DNA of 64,000 nt, taken from positions 5,952,001-6,016,000 of the forward strand of contig NZ_CP041244.1 in the NCBI RefSeq assembly GCF_006547145.1, read 5' to 3'. Source of the stretch: Actinomadura sp. WMMA1423 (lineage in GTDB: Bacteria; Actinomycetota; Actinomycetes; Streptosporangiales; Streptosporangiaceae). Positions 17,857 to 28,300 of the stretch are shown piece by piece. The translations under genes were made by a program, and so were the position numbers. The first letter of the stretch is position 1; every line of letters begins with the position of its first letter. A model generated the notes under the pieces. The model did no database searches, was not told the origin of the DNA, and was given only the letters and a program-made list of their open reading frames with translations.

Positions 17857-18044
17857 ACTGCCGTAACGAGGCTCATGGGCTTGCCGGGAGGTGGCAGGCA
17901 CTGCGGAACCGCAGGTCAATCCGGGATCTCGGTTAACAACCGTTCGTCGCGCCACGGGCGGTGCCGTCACGTCCACCCTGCGTAGGGAATCAGCACTGTA
18001 TCCCCACGGTCAGGTCGGAGACGGAAATGTGCGGAACTCCCCTC

Positions 18045-18072
18045 TTGCGACTGCCGGTGCGCGATTTACGCT
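18045..18072 (+). promoter_or_regulatory. Probable promoter of the HTH gene
   Basis: TTGCGA (18045-18050), a 16-bp spacer and TACGCT (18067-18072). Transcription would start near 18079, giving a leader of about 66 nt before ATG 18145. Confidence 0.5.
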
Positions 18073-18085
18073 GGAGGAAGTACAC

Positions 18086-18148
18086 GTGCGTGATCAAAGT
18101 CACCCGAAGGGCCGGTGCGCGGCACGTGTGGAAGAGGGCGTCCGATGA
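18086..18148 (+). CDS. Possible 20-residue leader ORF
   Basis: GTG 18086 is preceded by GGAGGAAG at 5-6 nt, the best Shine-Dalgarno in this region. The frame encodes 20 residues (starting MRDQSHPKG) and its TGA overlaps the HTH gene's ATG as ATGA, so translation would be coupled. Against it, the promoter at 18045-18072 would start transcription inside that ribosome-binding site. It is either a coupled leader peptide from a more upstream promoter or a chance ORF. Confidence 0.3.
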   Translation: MRDQSHPKGRCAARVEEGVR

Positions 18149-18348
18149 CCTCAGGCGAGCGACCTCTGAGCGAGGTCAGGTTCCTGACCGTGGCCGAAGT
18201 GGCGGCGGTGATGCGGGTGTCCAAGATGACCGTCTACCGTCTCGTCCACTCGGGCGAGCTACCCGCGATCCGCGTGGGCCGCTCGTTCCGGGTTCCCGAG
18301 CAGGCCGTCCACGATTACCTGCGCGACGCGTACATCGAAGCCGGATAA
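18145..18348 (+). CDS. Excisionase-family helix-turn-helix protein
   Basis: DNA-binding protein of 67 residues made almost wholly of a MerR/excisionase-like winged helix: FLTVAEVAAVMRVSKMTVYR, then LVHSGELPAIRVGRSFRVPEQAV. It resembles the small conserved actinobacterial protein found between proC and bS22 (Rv0500A position in M. tuberculosis; streptomycetes have a close relative). ATG 18145 has GAGGG upstream. It is probably a nucleoid-associated or developmental regulator rather than a phage excisionase, because of its conserved chromosomal position. Confidence 0.88.
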   Translation: MTSGERPLSEVRFLTVAEVAAVMRVSKMTVYRLVHSGELPAIRVGRSFRVPEQAVHDYLRDAYIEAG

Positions 18349-18356
18349 CGGGTAGG

Positions 18357-18375
18357 GGCGGGGCATGACCCCGCC
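18357..18375 (+). terminator. GC-rich hairpin after the HTH gene
   Basis: GGCGGGG (18357-18363), loop CATGA, CCCCGCC (18369-18375), 9 bp after the HTH stop. No T tract. The 344 bp from 18376 to 18719 hold no other gene I can support; TACCCT at 18624-18629 is a possible -10 for the bS22 gene. Confidence 0.6.
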
Positions 18376-18719
18376 GCGAACTCAGTACCCGGCCGTGCAG
18401 GGGGCGTCGGGATGGTCCCGAGGGGCCGTCCCGAAGCTGGGGAAGCAGGACGAGGACCGGCAGAACGGTCCGGACACCGAGCGGACGGGCGATGGCCGCA
18501 GGCCACGCCCGCCCGGACGGAACGGTGCCCGGCGCCGTGCGACGCGCGGTGCCGGCCGCCGTCCGTACCCTCCATTCGGGGGCCGCGGAGCAGGCCGCGG
18601 CATGATCTCCACCGCCGCAGCGGTACCCTGGGGCCTCGGACCGTGCCCGCCTGCCGAGAGTCGCTCTCCGGCGGCACGCCCGTCTCCTGCACATCACCCG
18701 ATACGCCGAGCGAGGTTCC

Positions 18720-18818
18720 GTGGGCTCTGTCATCAAGAAGCGCCGCAAGAGGATGGCCAAGAAGAAGCACCGCAAGCTGCTGAAGAAGACGCGTATCCAG
18801 CGCCGCAACAAGAAGTGA
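18720..18818 (+). CDS. 30S ribosomal protein bS22
   Basis: A 32-residue, extremely Lys/Arg-rich protein starting MGSVIKKRRKRMAKKKHRK. It matches the AURKAIP1/COX24-type small protein identified as bS22 in mycobacterial ribosomes. The GTG start at 18720 is preceded by GAGG. Its place between the HTH gene and the epimerase is the same as in M. tuberculosis (Rv0500A-Rv0500B-Rv0501). It is easily missed by gene callers because of its length. Confidence 0.92.
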   Translation: MGSVIKKRRKRMAKKKHRKLLKKTRIQRRNKK

Positions 18819-18855
18819 CCGCACCGGCCGTCCAGCCGTGAAGGGGTAGGGCCCA

Positions 18856-19860
18856 GTGTCCTCCATGCCCGCCGCCGCGGCCCGTGTCGTCCTCGTCACG
18901 GGCGTCTCCCGTTTCCTGGGGGCGCGGGTCGCGAACACGTTGCAAGCCGACCCGGGCATCGAGCGTGTCATCGGGGTGGACACGGTGCCGCCGGCCGAGT
19001 CGCTGGGCCGCACCGAGTTCGTCCGGGTCGACATCCGCACGCCCGGCATCGCGAAGATCATCGCGTCGGCCGCGGTGGACACGGTGGTGCACCTCAACCT
19101 GGTGACCTCCTCGTCGGTTCCCCGGGCGAAGGTCAAGGAGCTGAACGTCATCGGGACGATGCAGCTGCTCGCGGCCTGCCAGCGCTCGCCCGACATGCGC
19201 AAGCTCGTCGTCCGCTCGTCGGCCGCGGTGTACGGCTCCTCCCCGATGGACCCGGCCGTCTTCACCGAGCGCGACGAGCCGGTCGAGGCGCCGAAGACCG
19301 GCTACGCCAAGGACGCCGTCGAGGTGGAGGGCTACGTCCGCGGGCTGATGCGGCGCCGCTCCGACCTGGCCGTATCGGTGCTGAGGTTCGCGAACTTCCT
19401 CGGCCCGGGCGTCGACTCGCCGCTCACCCGGTACCTGCGCCTGCCGGTCGTCCCGACCGTGCTCGGGTTCGACCCGCGGCTCCAGTTCGTCCACGAGGAC
19501 GACGGCGTCGAGGTGCTGCGGCGCATGACCGTCGAGGACCACCCCGGCTGCTACAACGTCGCCGGGGACGGAGTGCTCCTGCTGTCGCAGGCCCTGCGCC
19601 GCGCCGGGCGGCCCTACCTGCCCGTCCCGGCGCCCTCCATCTCGGTCCTCGGCGACATGGGGCGCCGGTTCGCGGGCCTGTCCGGGTTCTCCCCGGAGCT
19701 GCTGCGCTGGCTGACCTACGGCCGGGTCATCGACACCGCGGCACTGGAGCGGGAGCTCGCCTGGCACCCGAAGTACAGCTCCGAGGCTGCCTTCGCCGAC
19801 TTCGCCGCCGCCAAGGGCTTCGTCCGGGGCGGCCTGACGGCCCTGCTCGGGCGGGCCTGA
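18856..19860 (+). CDS. NAD-dependent epimerase/dehydratase (extended SDR)
   Basis: Nucleotide-sugar type extended SDR, 334 residues. It has an N-terminal cofactor motif VTGVSRFLGARV, a VRSSAAVYG strand with the catalytic Ser region, and GYAKDAVEVEG, where Tyr and Lys form YxxxK. The start is GTG 18856, with an in-frame ATG at 18865. It occupies the position of galE2 (Rv0501) in M. tuberculosis, next to the acyltransferase, so a role in cell-envelope lipid or sugar metabolism is plausible but unproven. Confidence 0.88.
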   Translation: MSSMPAAAARVVLVTGVSRFLGARVANTLQADPGIERVIGVDTVPPAESLGRTEFVRVDIRTPGIAKIIASAAVDTVVHLNLVTSSSVPRAKVKELNVIGTMQLLAACQRSPDMRKLVVRSSAAVYGSSPMDPAVFTERDEPVEAPKTGYAKDAVEVEGYVRGLMRRRSDLAVSVLRFANFLGPGVDSPLTRYLRLPVVPTVLGFDPRLQFVHEDDGVEVLRRMTVEDHPGCYNVAGDGVLLLSQALRRAGRPYLPVPAPSISVLGDMGRRFAGLSGFSPELLRWLTYGRVIDTAALERELAWHPKYSSEAAFADFAAAKGFVRGGLTALLGRA

Positions 19861-19892
19861 GCGGTTCGGACGCGCCTGAAAGGAGAGCCCAG

Positions 19893-20882
<990 letters not shown>

Positions 20883-20904
20883 CCCTCCGGTGCACACCAC
20901 TCAG

Positions 20905-20932
20905 AGTGATCGGGAGATCGCTTAAAGTGATC
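20905..20932 (+). promoter_or_regulatory. -10 element with overlapping palindromic operator
   Basis: TAAAGT (20923-20928) ends 6 nt before ATG 20935. Overlapping it is the 17-bp near-palindrome GATCGCTTAAAGTGATC (20916-20932, one mismatch). AGTGATC also occurs as a direct repeat at 20905-20911 and 20926-20932, a 21-bp (two-turn) spacing. A repressor bound here would cover the -10 and the probable start site. Confidence 0.5.
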
Positions 20933-20934
20933 AG

Positions 20935-22113
20935 ATGCCGCCGCTCCGCCGCCGCATGGTCGCACGCGATCCGGGCGAACCGCACCGCGTCTCCACCCCC
21001 CTGGAACTGCTGTTCGACCTGACGTTCGTCGACGCGGTGTACCAGGCCGTCCAGGGCCTGGCGGGCGGCACGGAGGACGGCCGCCTGGGCGACTCCATCA
21101 CGCCGTTCCTCATGACGTTCTTCGCCATCTGGTGGGTGTGGATGAACTTCACGTGGTTCGCCTCCGCCTACGACGTCGACGACGTCCCGTACCGGCTCAC
21201 GGTGTTCGTGCAGCTCGCGGGCGTCCTCATCCTGGCGGCCGGGGTGCCCTCCGCGTTCGCCGGCGACGTCACCACCATGACCATGGGCTATCTCGTCATG
21301 CGCGTCGGCCTGGTCGCCCTCTGGCTGCGCGCGGCCGCCGAGGACCCCGCGGGCCGCGCCACGGCCCTGCGCTACGCGGTCGGCCTGTCGGTCACCATGG
21401 CGTTCTGGGTGGCGCGGCTCGCCCTGCCGGACCAGGGCCCGACGTGGGTGTTCTTCATCCTCGCGGCGCTCGACCTGTCCGTCCCGCCGATCGCCGAGCG
21501 GTCCCGCGCGACGCGCTGGCACCCGCGCCACATGGCCGAGCGGTACGGGCTTTTCACGATCATCCTGCTGGGCGAGAGCGTGTTCGCCTCCACCTACGCG
21601 GTGGAGCGGGCAGTGGCGCAGGGGGTCGGCGCCGAGCTGATCACGATCGCCCTCGCCGGGCTCGCCATCCTCTTCGCGCTCTGGTGGATCTACTTCCTGG
21701 AGCCCGCGGCGGAGCGCCTGGAGGGGCGCCGCGACCCGTCCTTCCTGTGGTGGTACGGCCACTACGTCTTCTTCGCCGCGCTCGCCGCCATCGGAGGCGG
21801 CCTGGAGACGGCGGTGGCCTCGTACGCCCACCACGGCGAGGCGGGGCCGCGGCTCGTCGCCGCCTCCGTCACCGTCCCCGTCGCCATCGTCCTGGTCATG
21901 CTCTGGGCGCTGAACGCTCCCATCCGGCGCATGAACGCGCATCCCGCGCTGCTCGCCGCCACGGCCGTCCTGGTGCTCCTCGCGACCTTCGCGGCCCCCA
22001 CGGCCGGTGTCCCGGGAACGCTCCTGCTGATAGCCGCCCTGCTGGCCCTGTTCCTCACCACCACCCTCGTCCGCCAGGCGCCGTCCCGTCGGACCGCAGG
22101 TCCGGCGGAGTAG
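20935..22113 (+). CDS. Low temperature requirement protein A (LtrA) family
   Basis: Polytopic membrane protein of 392 residues of the LtrA family. The N-terminus has the family signature STPLELLFDLTFVDAV, followed by about ten hydrophobic segments and the internal motif RYGLFTIILLGESVFAS. The molecular function of the family is not known; it was named for a Listeria cold-growth mutant. The next gene, the P450, is on the same strand after 130 bp. Confidence 0.88.
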   Translation: MPPLRRRMVARDPGEPHRVSTPLELLFDLTFVDAVYQAVQGLAGGTEDGRLGDSITPFLMTFFAIWWVWMNFTWFASAYDVDDVPYRLTVFVQLAGVLILAAGVPSAFAGDVTTMTMGYLVMRVGLVALWLRAAAEDPAGRATALRYAVGLSVTMAFWVARLALPDQGPTWVFFILAALDLSVPPIAERSRATRWHPRHMAERYGLFTIILLGESVFASTYAVERAVAQGVGAELITIALAGLAILFALWWIYFLEPAAERLEGRRDPSFLWWYGHYVFFAALAAIGGGLETAVASYAHHGEAGPRLVAASVTVPVAIVLVMLWALNAPIRRMNAHPALLAATAVLVLLATFAAPTAGVPGTLLLIAALLALFLTTTLVRQAPSRRTAGPAE

Positions 22114-22243
22114 GGCGGGGGCGGCGCCCTCGTTCCGCGCCAGGCTCCGGGACTCGTGCGATCCTGGCCGGCAGGACACAACCGCACCCCGGCGGGGAGG
22201 CGGTGCCGACCGCGCCCGCGTCCTCGCGAGTGAGGAGGCCATC

Positions 22244-23431
22244 GTGCAGGACCCGACACGGTACGGCGAGGCCGGCGGGCCTCGGACGGACTTCGACCCG
22301 TTCGCCGGGCCGCGGCCCGCCGGAGCGGCCCACGCGCGAATGGACGAGCTCCGGGAGGCGCATCCGGCGTTCCGCAGCACCGCGGGGCCCGGCTTCTGGG
22401 TGCTGACCCGCTACGACGACATCCTCGCGGCCTTCCAGGACCCGGAGACGTTCTCCAGCCGCGCGATCGCCGTCATCGACCCGGAGCCCTCGCACCGGTG
22501 GATCCCGGTCATGCTGGACCCGCCGCTGCACACGACGTGGCGGCGGTTACTCCGGCCGTTCTTCACTCCCGTCGCCGCCGCCGTCCTGCGCGACCGGATC
22601 ACCCGGCACTGCGCCGCGCTGATCGACGGTTTCGCGTCCCGGGGGGCGTGCGACCTCGTCACCGACTTCGCGCGGCTCTACCCCACCGCCATCTTCCTGG
22701 AGCTCGTCGGCCTGCCCATCGAGAGGCTGGAGGAGTTCCTCGGCTGGGAGCGCGCCATCCTGCACTCGCGGCCCTCCACCGGCGGACGGCCCGAGGCCAT
22801 GGCGGCGCTGACGGCCTGCCTCACCGAACTCATCCGGGACCGCCGCGCCCGGCCGTGCGAGGACCTGGTGAGCGCCGCGATCAGGTTCACCGTGGACGGC
22901 CGGCCCGTCACCGACGACGAGCTGCTCCAGCTCTGCGTCCTGCTGTTCCTCGCCGGTCTCGACACCGTCGCCGCCCAGCTCTCCTACACCTTCTGGCACC
23001 TGGCGGGCGACGACGCCCTCCGCGCCCGCCTCGCCGGAGACCCGGACGTCATCCCGGACGCGGTCGAGGAGTTCCTGCGCGTCTACGCGCCCGTCCTGCC
23101 CGCGCGCAAGCTCACCCGCGACGTCGAGACGCACGGCTGCCCGATGAGGGCGGGCGACATGGTCATGCTCCCGACCGCGATGGCGGCCCGCGACCCGCGC
23201 GCCGTTCCGGCCGCCTCCGCCGTCGACGTCGACCGACCGCCGGCCCGGCACATGGCCTTCGGCGCGGGACCGCACCGCTGCCTCGGCTCCCACCTCGCCC
23301 GTCTCGAGCTCCAGATCGCGCTGCGCGAATGGCACGCCCGCATCCCCGACTACCGCATCGCGCCCGGCGCGCGGCCGGTGGAGCACGCGAGCCTCGTCCT
23401 CGGCCTGGACACCCTGCCCCTGACCTGGTGA
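22244..23431 (+). CDS. Cytochrome P450
   Basis: Soluble bacterial class P450 of 395 residues. The I-helix oxygen-binding motif is AGLDT, the K-helix ExxR is EFLR, and the heme-binding loop is FGAGPHRCLG with the axial Cys. The start is GTG 22244 with GAGGAGG upstream. No ferredoxin or ferredoxin reductase gene is adjacent, so electron partners must come from elsewhere. The DrrAB-like exporter follows 83 bp later on the same strand; a tailoring or detoxification role beside an exporter is an inference. Confidence 0.92.
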   Translation: MQDPTRYGEAGGPRTDFDPFAGPRPAGAAHARMDELREAHPAFRSTAGPGFWVLTRYDDILAAFQDPETFSSRAIAVIDPEPSHRWIPVMLDPPLHTTWRRLLRPFFTPVAAAVLRDRITRHCAALIDGFASRGACDLVTDFARLYPTAIFLELVGLPIERLEEFLGWERAILHSRPSTGGRPEAMAALTACLTELIRDRRARPCEDLVSAAIRFTVDGRPVTDDELLQLCVLLFLAGLDTVAAQLSYTFWHLAGDDALRARLAGDPDVIPDAVEEFLRVYAPVLPARKLTRDVETHGCPMRAGDMVMLPTAMAARDPRAVPAASAVDVDRPPARHMAFGAGPHRCLGSHLARLELQIALREWHARIPDYRIAPGARPVEHASLVLGLDTLPLTW

Positions 23432-23514
23432 GTTTCAGCCGCCGGACGGCTCGGGGCCGGGGCTGAAAGCGGGATGAAACCGGCCTGAAGGCGGGGACGC
23501 CCACGCTTCACGGC

Positions 23515-24543
23515 ATGGACATCGAGATACGGCAGACGGCCATCCAGGTGGCCGGGCTGCGGAAGGCGTTCGGGGACAGGACGGTCCTCGACGGGATCGA
23601 CTTCGAGGTGCCGCGCGGGACGGTCTTCTCGCTGCTCGGGCCCAACGGGGCGGGGAAGACGACCGTGGTGCGGATCCTGTCCACGCTGATCCCCGCGGAC
23701 GGCGGCGACGTCAGCGTGGCGGGACGGGACCTGCGCCGGGACCCGGACGGCGTACGCCGGGCGATCGGCGTGACCGGGCAGTACTCGGCGGTCGACGGGC
23801 TGCTGACGGGACGCGAGAACCTGATCCTCATGGCGGACCTGCACCGCCTCGGCAAGGCCGGCGGGCGCCGGGCGGCGGGCGAGCTGCTGGAGCGGTTCGA
23901 CCTGGTGGAGGCGGCGGACAAGACGGCCGCCACCTATTCGGGCGGGATGCGGCGGCGGCTCGACATCGCGATGACGCTGATCGGCGGCCCCCAGATCATC
24001 TTCCTGGACGAGCCGACGACCGGGCTCGACCCGCGCAGCCGCCGCACCATGTGGGAGATCATCCGCGAGCTGGTCCGGGAGGGCGTGACGATCTTCCTCA
24101 CGACGCAGTACCTGGAGGAGGCCGACCACCTCGCCGACCGGATCGCGGTGCTGGACGGCGGGCGGCTGGTCGCCGAGGGCACCTCGGACGAGCTGAAGCG
24201 GCTCGTCCCCGGCGGGCACGTGCGGCTGCGGTTCGCGGACCTGGCGACGCTCGACGCGGCGGCGCGGACGCTCGGCTCGGTGACGAGGGACGACGACGCG
24301 CTCGCCCTCCAGGTGCCCGGGGACGGTGGCGTCGCCTCCCTGCGGGCGCTGCTCGGACGGCTGGCGGACGCCTCGATCGAGGTCGGCGAGCTGTCGGTCC
24401 ACACCCCCGACCTCGACGACGTCTTCCTCGCCCTCACCGGCAGGACCGGCACGACCCGCGAGAACGACACGGCAGACAAGAACGACATAGCAGGCAAGAA
24501 CGACACGACCGGCAGGACCGGAGAGAAGGCGACCTCGCGATGA
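23515..24543 (+). CDS. DrrA-type ABC exporter ATP-binding protein
   Basis: ATPase of the daunorubicin-resistance DrrA family, 342 residues: Walker A GPNGAGKTT, Q-loop VTGQYSAVDGLLTGREN, signature YSGGMRRRLD, Walker B IIFLDEPTTGLDPRSR and the DrrA-like TTQYLEEAD. The C-terminal DrrA domain ends around 315 and is followed by a degenerate Asn/Asp/Thr/Gly repeat (NDTADKNDIAGKNDTTG) not typical of the family. The stop overlaps the permease start by 4 bp. Confidence 0.93.
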   Translation: MDIEIRQTAIQVAGLRKAFGDRTVLDGIDFEVPRGTVFSLLGPNGAGKTTVVRILSTLIPADGGDVSVAGRDLRRDPDGVRRAIGVTGQYSAVDGLLTGRENLILMADLHRLGKAGGRRAAGELLERFDLVEAADKTAATYSGGMRRRLDIAMTLIGGPQIIFLDEPTTGLDPRSRRTMWEIIRELVREGVTIFLTTQYLEEADHLADRIAVLDGGRLVAEGTSDELKRLVPGGHVRLRFADLATLDAAARTLGSVTRDDDALALQVPGDGGVASLRALLGRLADASIEVGELSVHTPDLDDVFLALTGRTGTTRENDTADKNDIAGKNDTTGRTGEKATSR

Positions 24544-25325
24544 CCACGCTCACGCACGCGGCGGCGGACTCCGCGACCATGCTGCGCCGCAACCTGCGGC
24601 ACGCGCTGCGCTACCCGTCCCTGACGATGGCCGGGATGATGATGCCCATCCTGATCATGCTGCTCTTCGTCGGGGTGTTCGGCAACGCGCTCGGCGACGG
24701 CGTCGGCGGCGCGGCCAAGGGCGACTACATCCAGTACGTCGCGCCGGGGATCATCCTGATGGCCGTCGCGTCCGGCTGCATGGCGACCTCGGTGTCGGTC
24801 TGCGTGGACATGACCGAGGGCATCGTCGACCGGTTCCGGACCATGGCGATCTCCCGCTCGTCGCTGCTCACCGGGCACGTCGCGGGCAGCATGATCCAGA
24901 CGCTGCTGAGCACGGCCGCCGTCGTGGCCGTCGCGGTCGCGATGGGCTTCCGGACGAGCGGCGGCGCGGTGGACTGGCTCGCGGCCGTCGGCCTGCTGGT
25001 CCTGCTCACGTTCGCGCTGACCTGGGTCGCGGTCATGCTCGGGCTGCTGGCGAAGAACCCTGAGGGCGCGAGCAACACCCCGATGATCATCCAGTTCCTG
25101 CCGTTCGTCGGCAGCACGATCGTCCCGCCGGAGTCGATGCCCGCCGGGGTTCGGTGGTTCGCGCAGTACCAGCCGTTCACCCCGATGATCGAGACGCTGC
25201 GGGGGCTGCTCGCGGGCACGCCGAGCGGCCGGGACGCGGCGGTCTCCGTCGCCTGGTGCGCCGGCCTCGCCATCGCCGGCTACGCCTCCTCGAAGGTCCT
25301 GTTCGACCGGAAGGCCCCCCGCTGA
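24540..25325 (+). CDS. DrrB-type ABC-2 permease
   Basis: Membrane partner of the preceding ATPase, 261 residues, about six hydrophobic segments. Typical DrrB features are RRNLRHALRYPSLT at the N-terminus, GIVDRFRTMAISRSS after the second helix and STIVPPESMPAGVRWFAQYQP near the end. It ends 14 bp before the convergent stop of the large regulator gene. The substrate is probably an amphipathic drug-like compound, but this is inferred from family only. Confidence 0.92.
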   Translation: MTTLTHAAADSATMLRRNLRHALRYPSLTMAGMMMPILIMLLFVGVFGNALGDGVGGAAKGDYIQYVAPGIILMAVASGCMATSVSVCVDMTEGIVDRFRTMAISRSSLLTGHVAGSMIQTLLSTAAVVAVAVAMGFRTSGGAVDWLAAVGLLVLLTFALTWVAVMLGLLAKNPEGASNTPMIIQFLPFVGSTIVPPESMPAGVRWFAQYQPFTPMIETLRGLLAGTPSGRDAAVSVAWCAGLAIAGYASSKVLFDRKAPR

Positions 25326-25339
25326 GACAGGACGGCCCG

Positions 25340-28300
25340 TTAGACCGGCGCGAACCCGCGTGCGAGTTCGCGGGCGATGGCCCGCAGTTCCGCGCGGCCC
25401 AGGCCGGCGTACTCCGGCACGGCGTCGGAGTACGCCGGCCCGTCGGCGTCCCGCGCGGCGCGACTGATCAGCGCCGTGGACATGGTCGGCTGGAAGTTCC
25501 GGACGTGGTGGAGGCGCTGCGCCAGCGCGATCGCACGGGCGGCCCGCGTCCGGACGTCCTGGGCGGCGCCGGGGCGGGCGAGGTCGACCATGGCGAGCGC
25601 GAGCAGCAGCCCGCCGCTGACGGGCAGGTCCATGAAGGACGACGGCATCGGGACGGGCGGGTCGTTGAGCAGGGCCGCCAGCCTGGCGGGCAGCCCGGCC
25701 ACGAGGTCCTCGACGAGATCGACGCGGCCGTGCCTGGCGTGTGCGACGACGGTGACGCAGTGGGCCTCCAGCGTCCACGGGTCGAGGCCGGCCCGCGGCC
25801 CCGGGACGTCCTCGGCGGCGAGCCTGTCCACCGCCTCGCGCCACAGCGCCAGGCCGGTCTCGACGTCACCGCGCCCGAACGCGATCTCCGCGCGGGCTCC
25901 GAGGTTGAAGGCGGCCGTGCCGAAGGCCTCGTCCGGCCCGTGGACCAGCGACCGGTCGAGCCACCGCTCCGCCTCGGCGTAGTCCCCGAGCGAGAGGTGC
26001 ACCGACCCGATCGCCCACATCAACCCGAACATGTCGGGCCATTCGTACTTCTCCAGCAGATCCAGCGATATCCGCAGATGGTGCAGGGCCCGGTCGCCCT
26101 GGTCGAGTTGCATGAGCAGTTCGCCGAGGCGCGAGTGGAAGAGCAGGCGGCACCACGGGATGTCCGGCACGCAGGGCGTCGCGGTCATGTCCTCGGTCGC
26201 CGCGAGCGCCCCCGCCACGTCGCCCTCGCGTTCCCGGATGTACCCGGCGACGCAGTTCGCGAGGGCCGCGACCAGCGGATCGTCCCCGGCGCACAGCTCC
26301 TCCAGGCCGGGGCGACCGGAGCCGGCGCGGTCCGGGTCGAGGATCTCCGGCATGGCGGCGGCGACCGTGGCCATCGCGTTGACGAAGCTCCCATGCGGCG
26401 CGGGCGGGAGGCGGCGCAGCGCCACGAGCGCGCGCGTCGCCTGAGGCCCCTTGAACAGGACCGTGGTGACCACGCTGAGAGCCAGGGCGGTCCGGGCGAC
26501 GTCGACGTCCTCGGGGCCGGGGCGGAAGCGGCTGAGGAGCCCGGCCGTCTCCTCGGCCAGGACGATCATCCGGCTGTAGGCCGCCTCCAGCGTCCACACG
26601 CCGCCGAGGACGGCGGCCACCGCCGCGACGGCCGGGGCGTCGCGCCGGGCGAGGCCGTGGCGGAGCGCCCGCTGGAGGTTGTCGAGCTCGACCCGTGCCC
26701 GCGCCAGCGGCGCGAACGGCTCGGAGCCGAACAGCGCCTCGTGGTGCGCCGTGCCGAACTCCCGCGCCCAGGTGAGCATGCCGCTCACGGCGCGATCGGT
26801 GTCCCCTTCGGCGTCCCGATGGGCCGCGCTGAACTCGCGGACGCTCTCCAGCATCCGGAACCGGGTCTCGGGACCGCCCCCGGCCGGTTCCAGGAGGGAC
26901 TGGTCCACGAGGTCCTGAAGGATCTCCAGGGCGTCGCCGCCGAGGAGATGGCGTGCCGCCGCCGCGGTGAAACCGGCGGGGAGCACTGACAGCAGCCGCA
27001 TGGCCTCCCGCCCGGACGGGGAGAGCAGGCCCCAGCTCCAGTCCACGACCGCGTGCATGGTCCGGTGCCGGGACGGCGCGTCGCGGGCGTTGCCGCGCAG
27101 CAGGGCGAACCGGTCGCCCAGGCCGCGAGTGATCTCGGGCACGGTCATGACCCGGACGCGCGCCGCCGCCAGCTCGATCGCGAGCGGCAGCCCGTCGAGG
27201 TGGCGGCACAGCTCCTCCACCGGTCCGGGGGGCAGCTCCACGCCGGGACGCGCCGAGCGCGCACGCTGGCGGAACAGCTCGGCGGAGGTCGGCGGGTCCA
27301 GCGCGGGCAGCGGGTACACCGACTCCGACGACAGCCCCAGCGGCGCGCGGCTCGTCGTCAGGATCCGCAGGTCACGGGTCATCGACACCAGCGCGCCCGC
27401 GAGCCCGGCGGCACCGTCGACGACGTGCTCGCAGTTGTCCAGGACGAGCAGGACGGGACCCGGTCCGAGCACCTCGGCGATGGCCGAGGCGACGTCGCCC
27501 GCCCTGCCGAGGCGTCCGTGCGCCGGCGGCGACTCGCCGACCCCGAGGACGGACGCGACCTCGCCCGCGACATCCTCGTCCCGCGCGACGCCCGCGAGGG
27601 GGACGTAGTGCACCGCCCGTTGCGGCGCCTCCCGCGCGACGGTGTTCGCCAGCCGCGTCTTGCCCAGCCCGCCCGGCCCGACGATCGAGGTGACGCGGGA
27701 CGCGCGCAGCAGGTCCAGCACGGCGGCGAGGTCTCCGGCCCTCCCGAGCAGCGGGTTCGGCTCGTGCGCCACGCCGCGCCGGACGGCGGGCGCCTCGTCC
27801 CGCAGCAGCTCCTGCTGGACGCGCTGGAGCGCACCTCCCGGATCGGTGCCGAGCTCGTCGCGCAGCGAGCGCCGGTAGGACTCGTACCGCGCCAGCGCGG
27901 CCGCCGGACCCGCGGTCGCGGCCTCGCACCGCAGCAGCTCGGCGAGCACCTCCTCGTCGCGCGGGTACTCCAGGGCGGCGCCGGCGAGCGCCTCGAAGCC
28001 CTCCGCGTGCCGGCCGAGGCGCGCGAGGGCCAGGGCGCGCGCTCGCGCCAGCGTCCAGTAGGTCGAGACCCGGTCCGCGCGCAGGACGGCCAGCGGATCG
28101 TCCCCGTCGCCGGGCTCGGGAGGCCCGTCGAAGAGCGCCAGCCCGTCCTCGGCGTGGGCGAGCGCGCCCGCGTGGTCGCCGTCGCGGGAACGCCGCGCGC
28201 TCGCGGACGCGGCGAGCAGCACGGCGGAGGCGTCCACCGCGGACTCCTCCAGGCCGATGCGGTACCCGGTCGGCGTGCCGGCGATGACGTCCGCGCCCAG

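Noticed and set aside
23083..23504. Minus-strand small ORFs before the exporter
   Set aside because: Antisense to the P450 heme-binding region, with no ribosome-binding site or recognisable motif.
25154..26989. 611-residue plus-strand frame opposite the AfsR-like gene
   Set aside because: Shadow of a high-GC coding strand; no domain, and the opposite strand encodes a complete STAND regulator.
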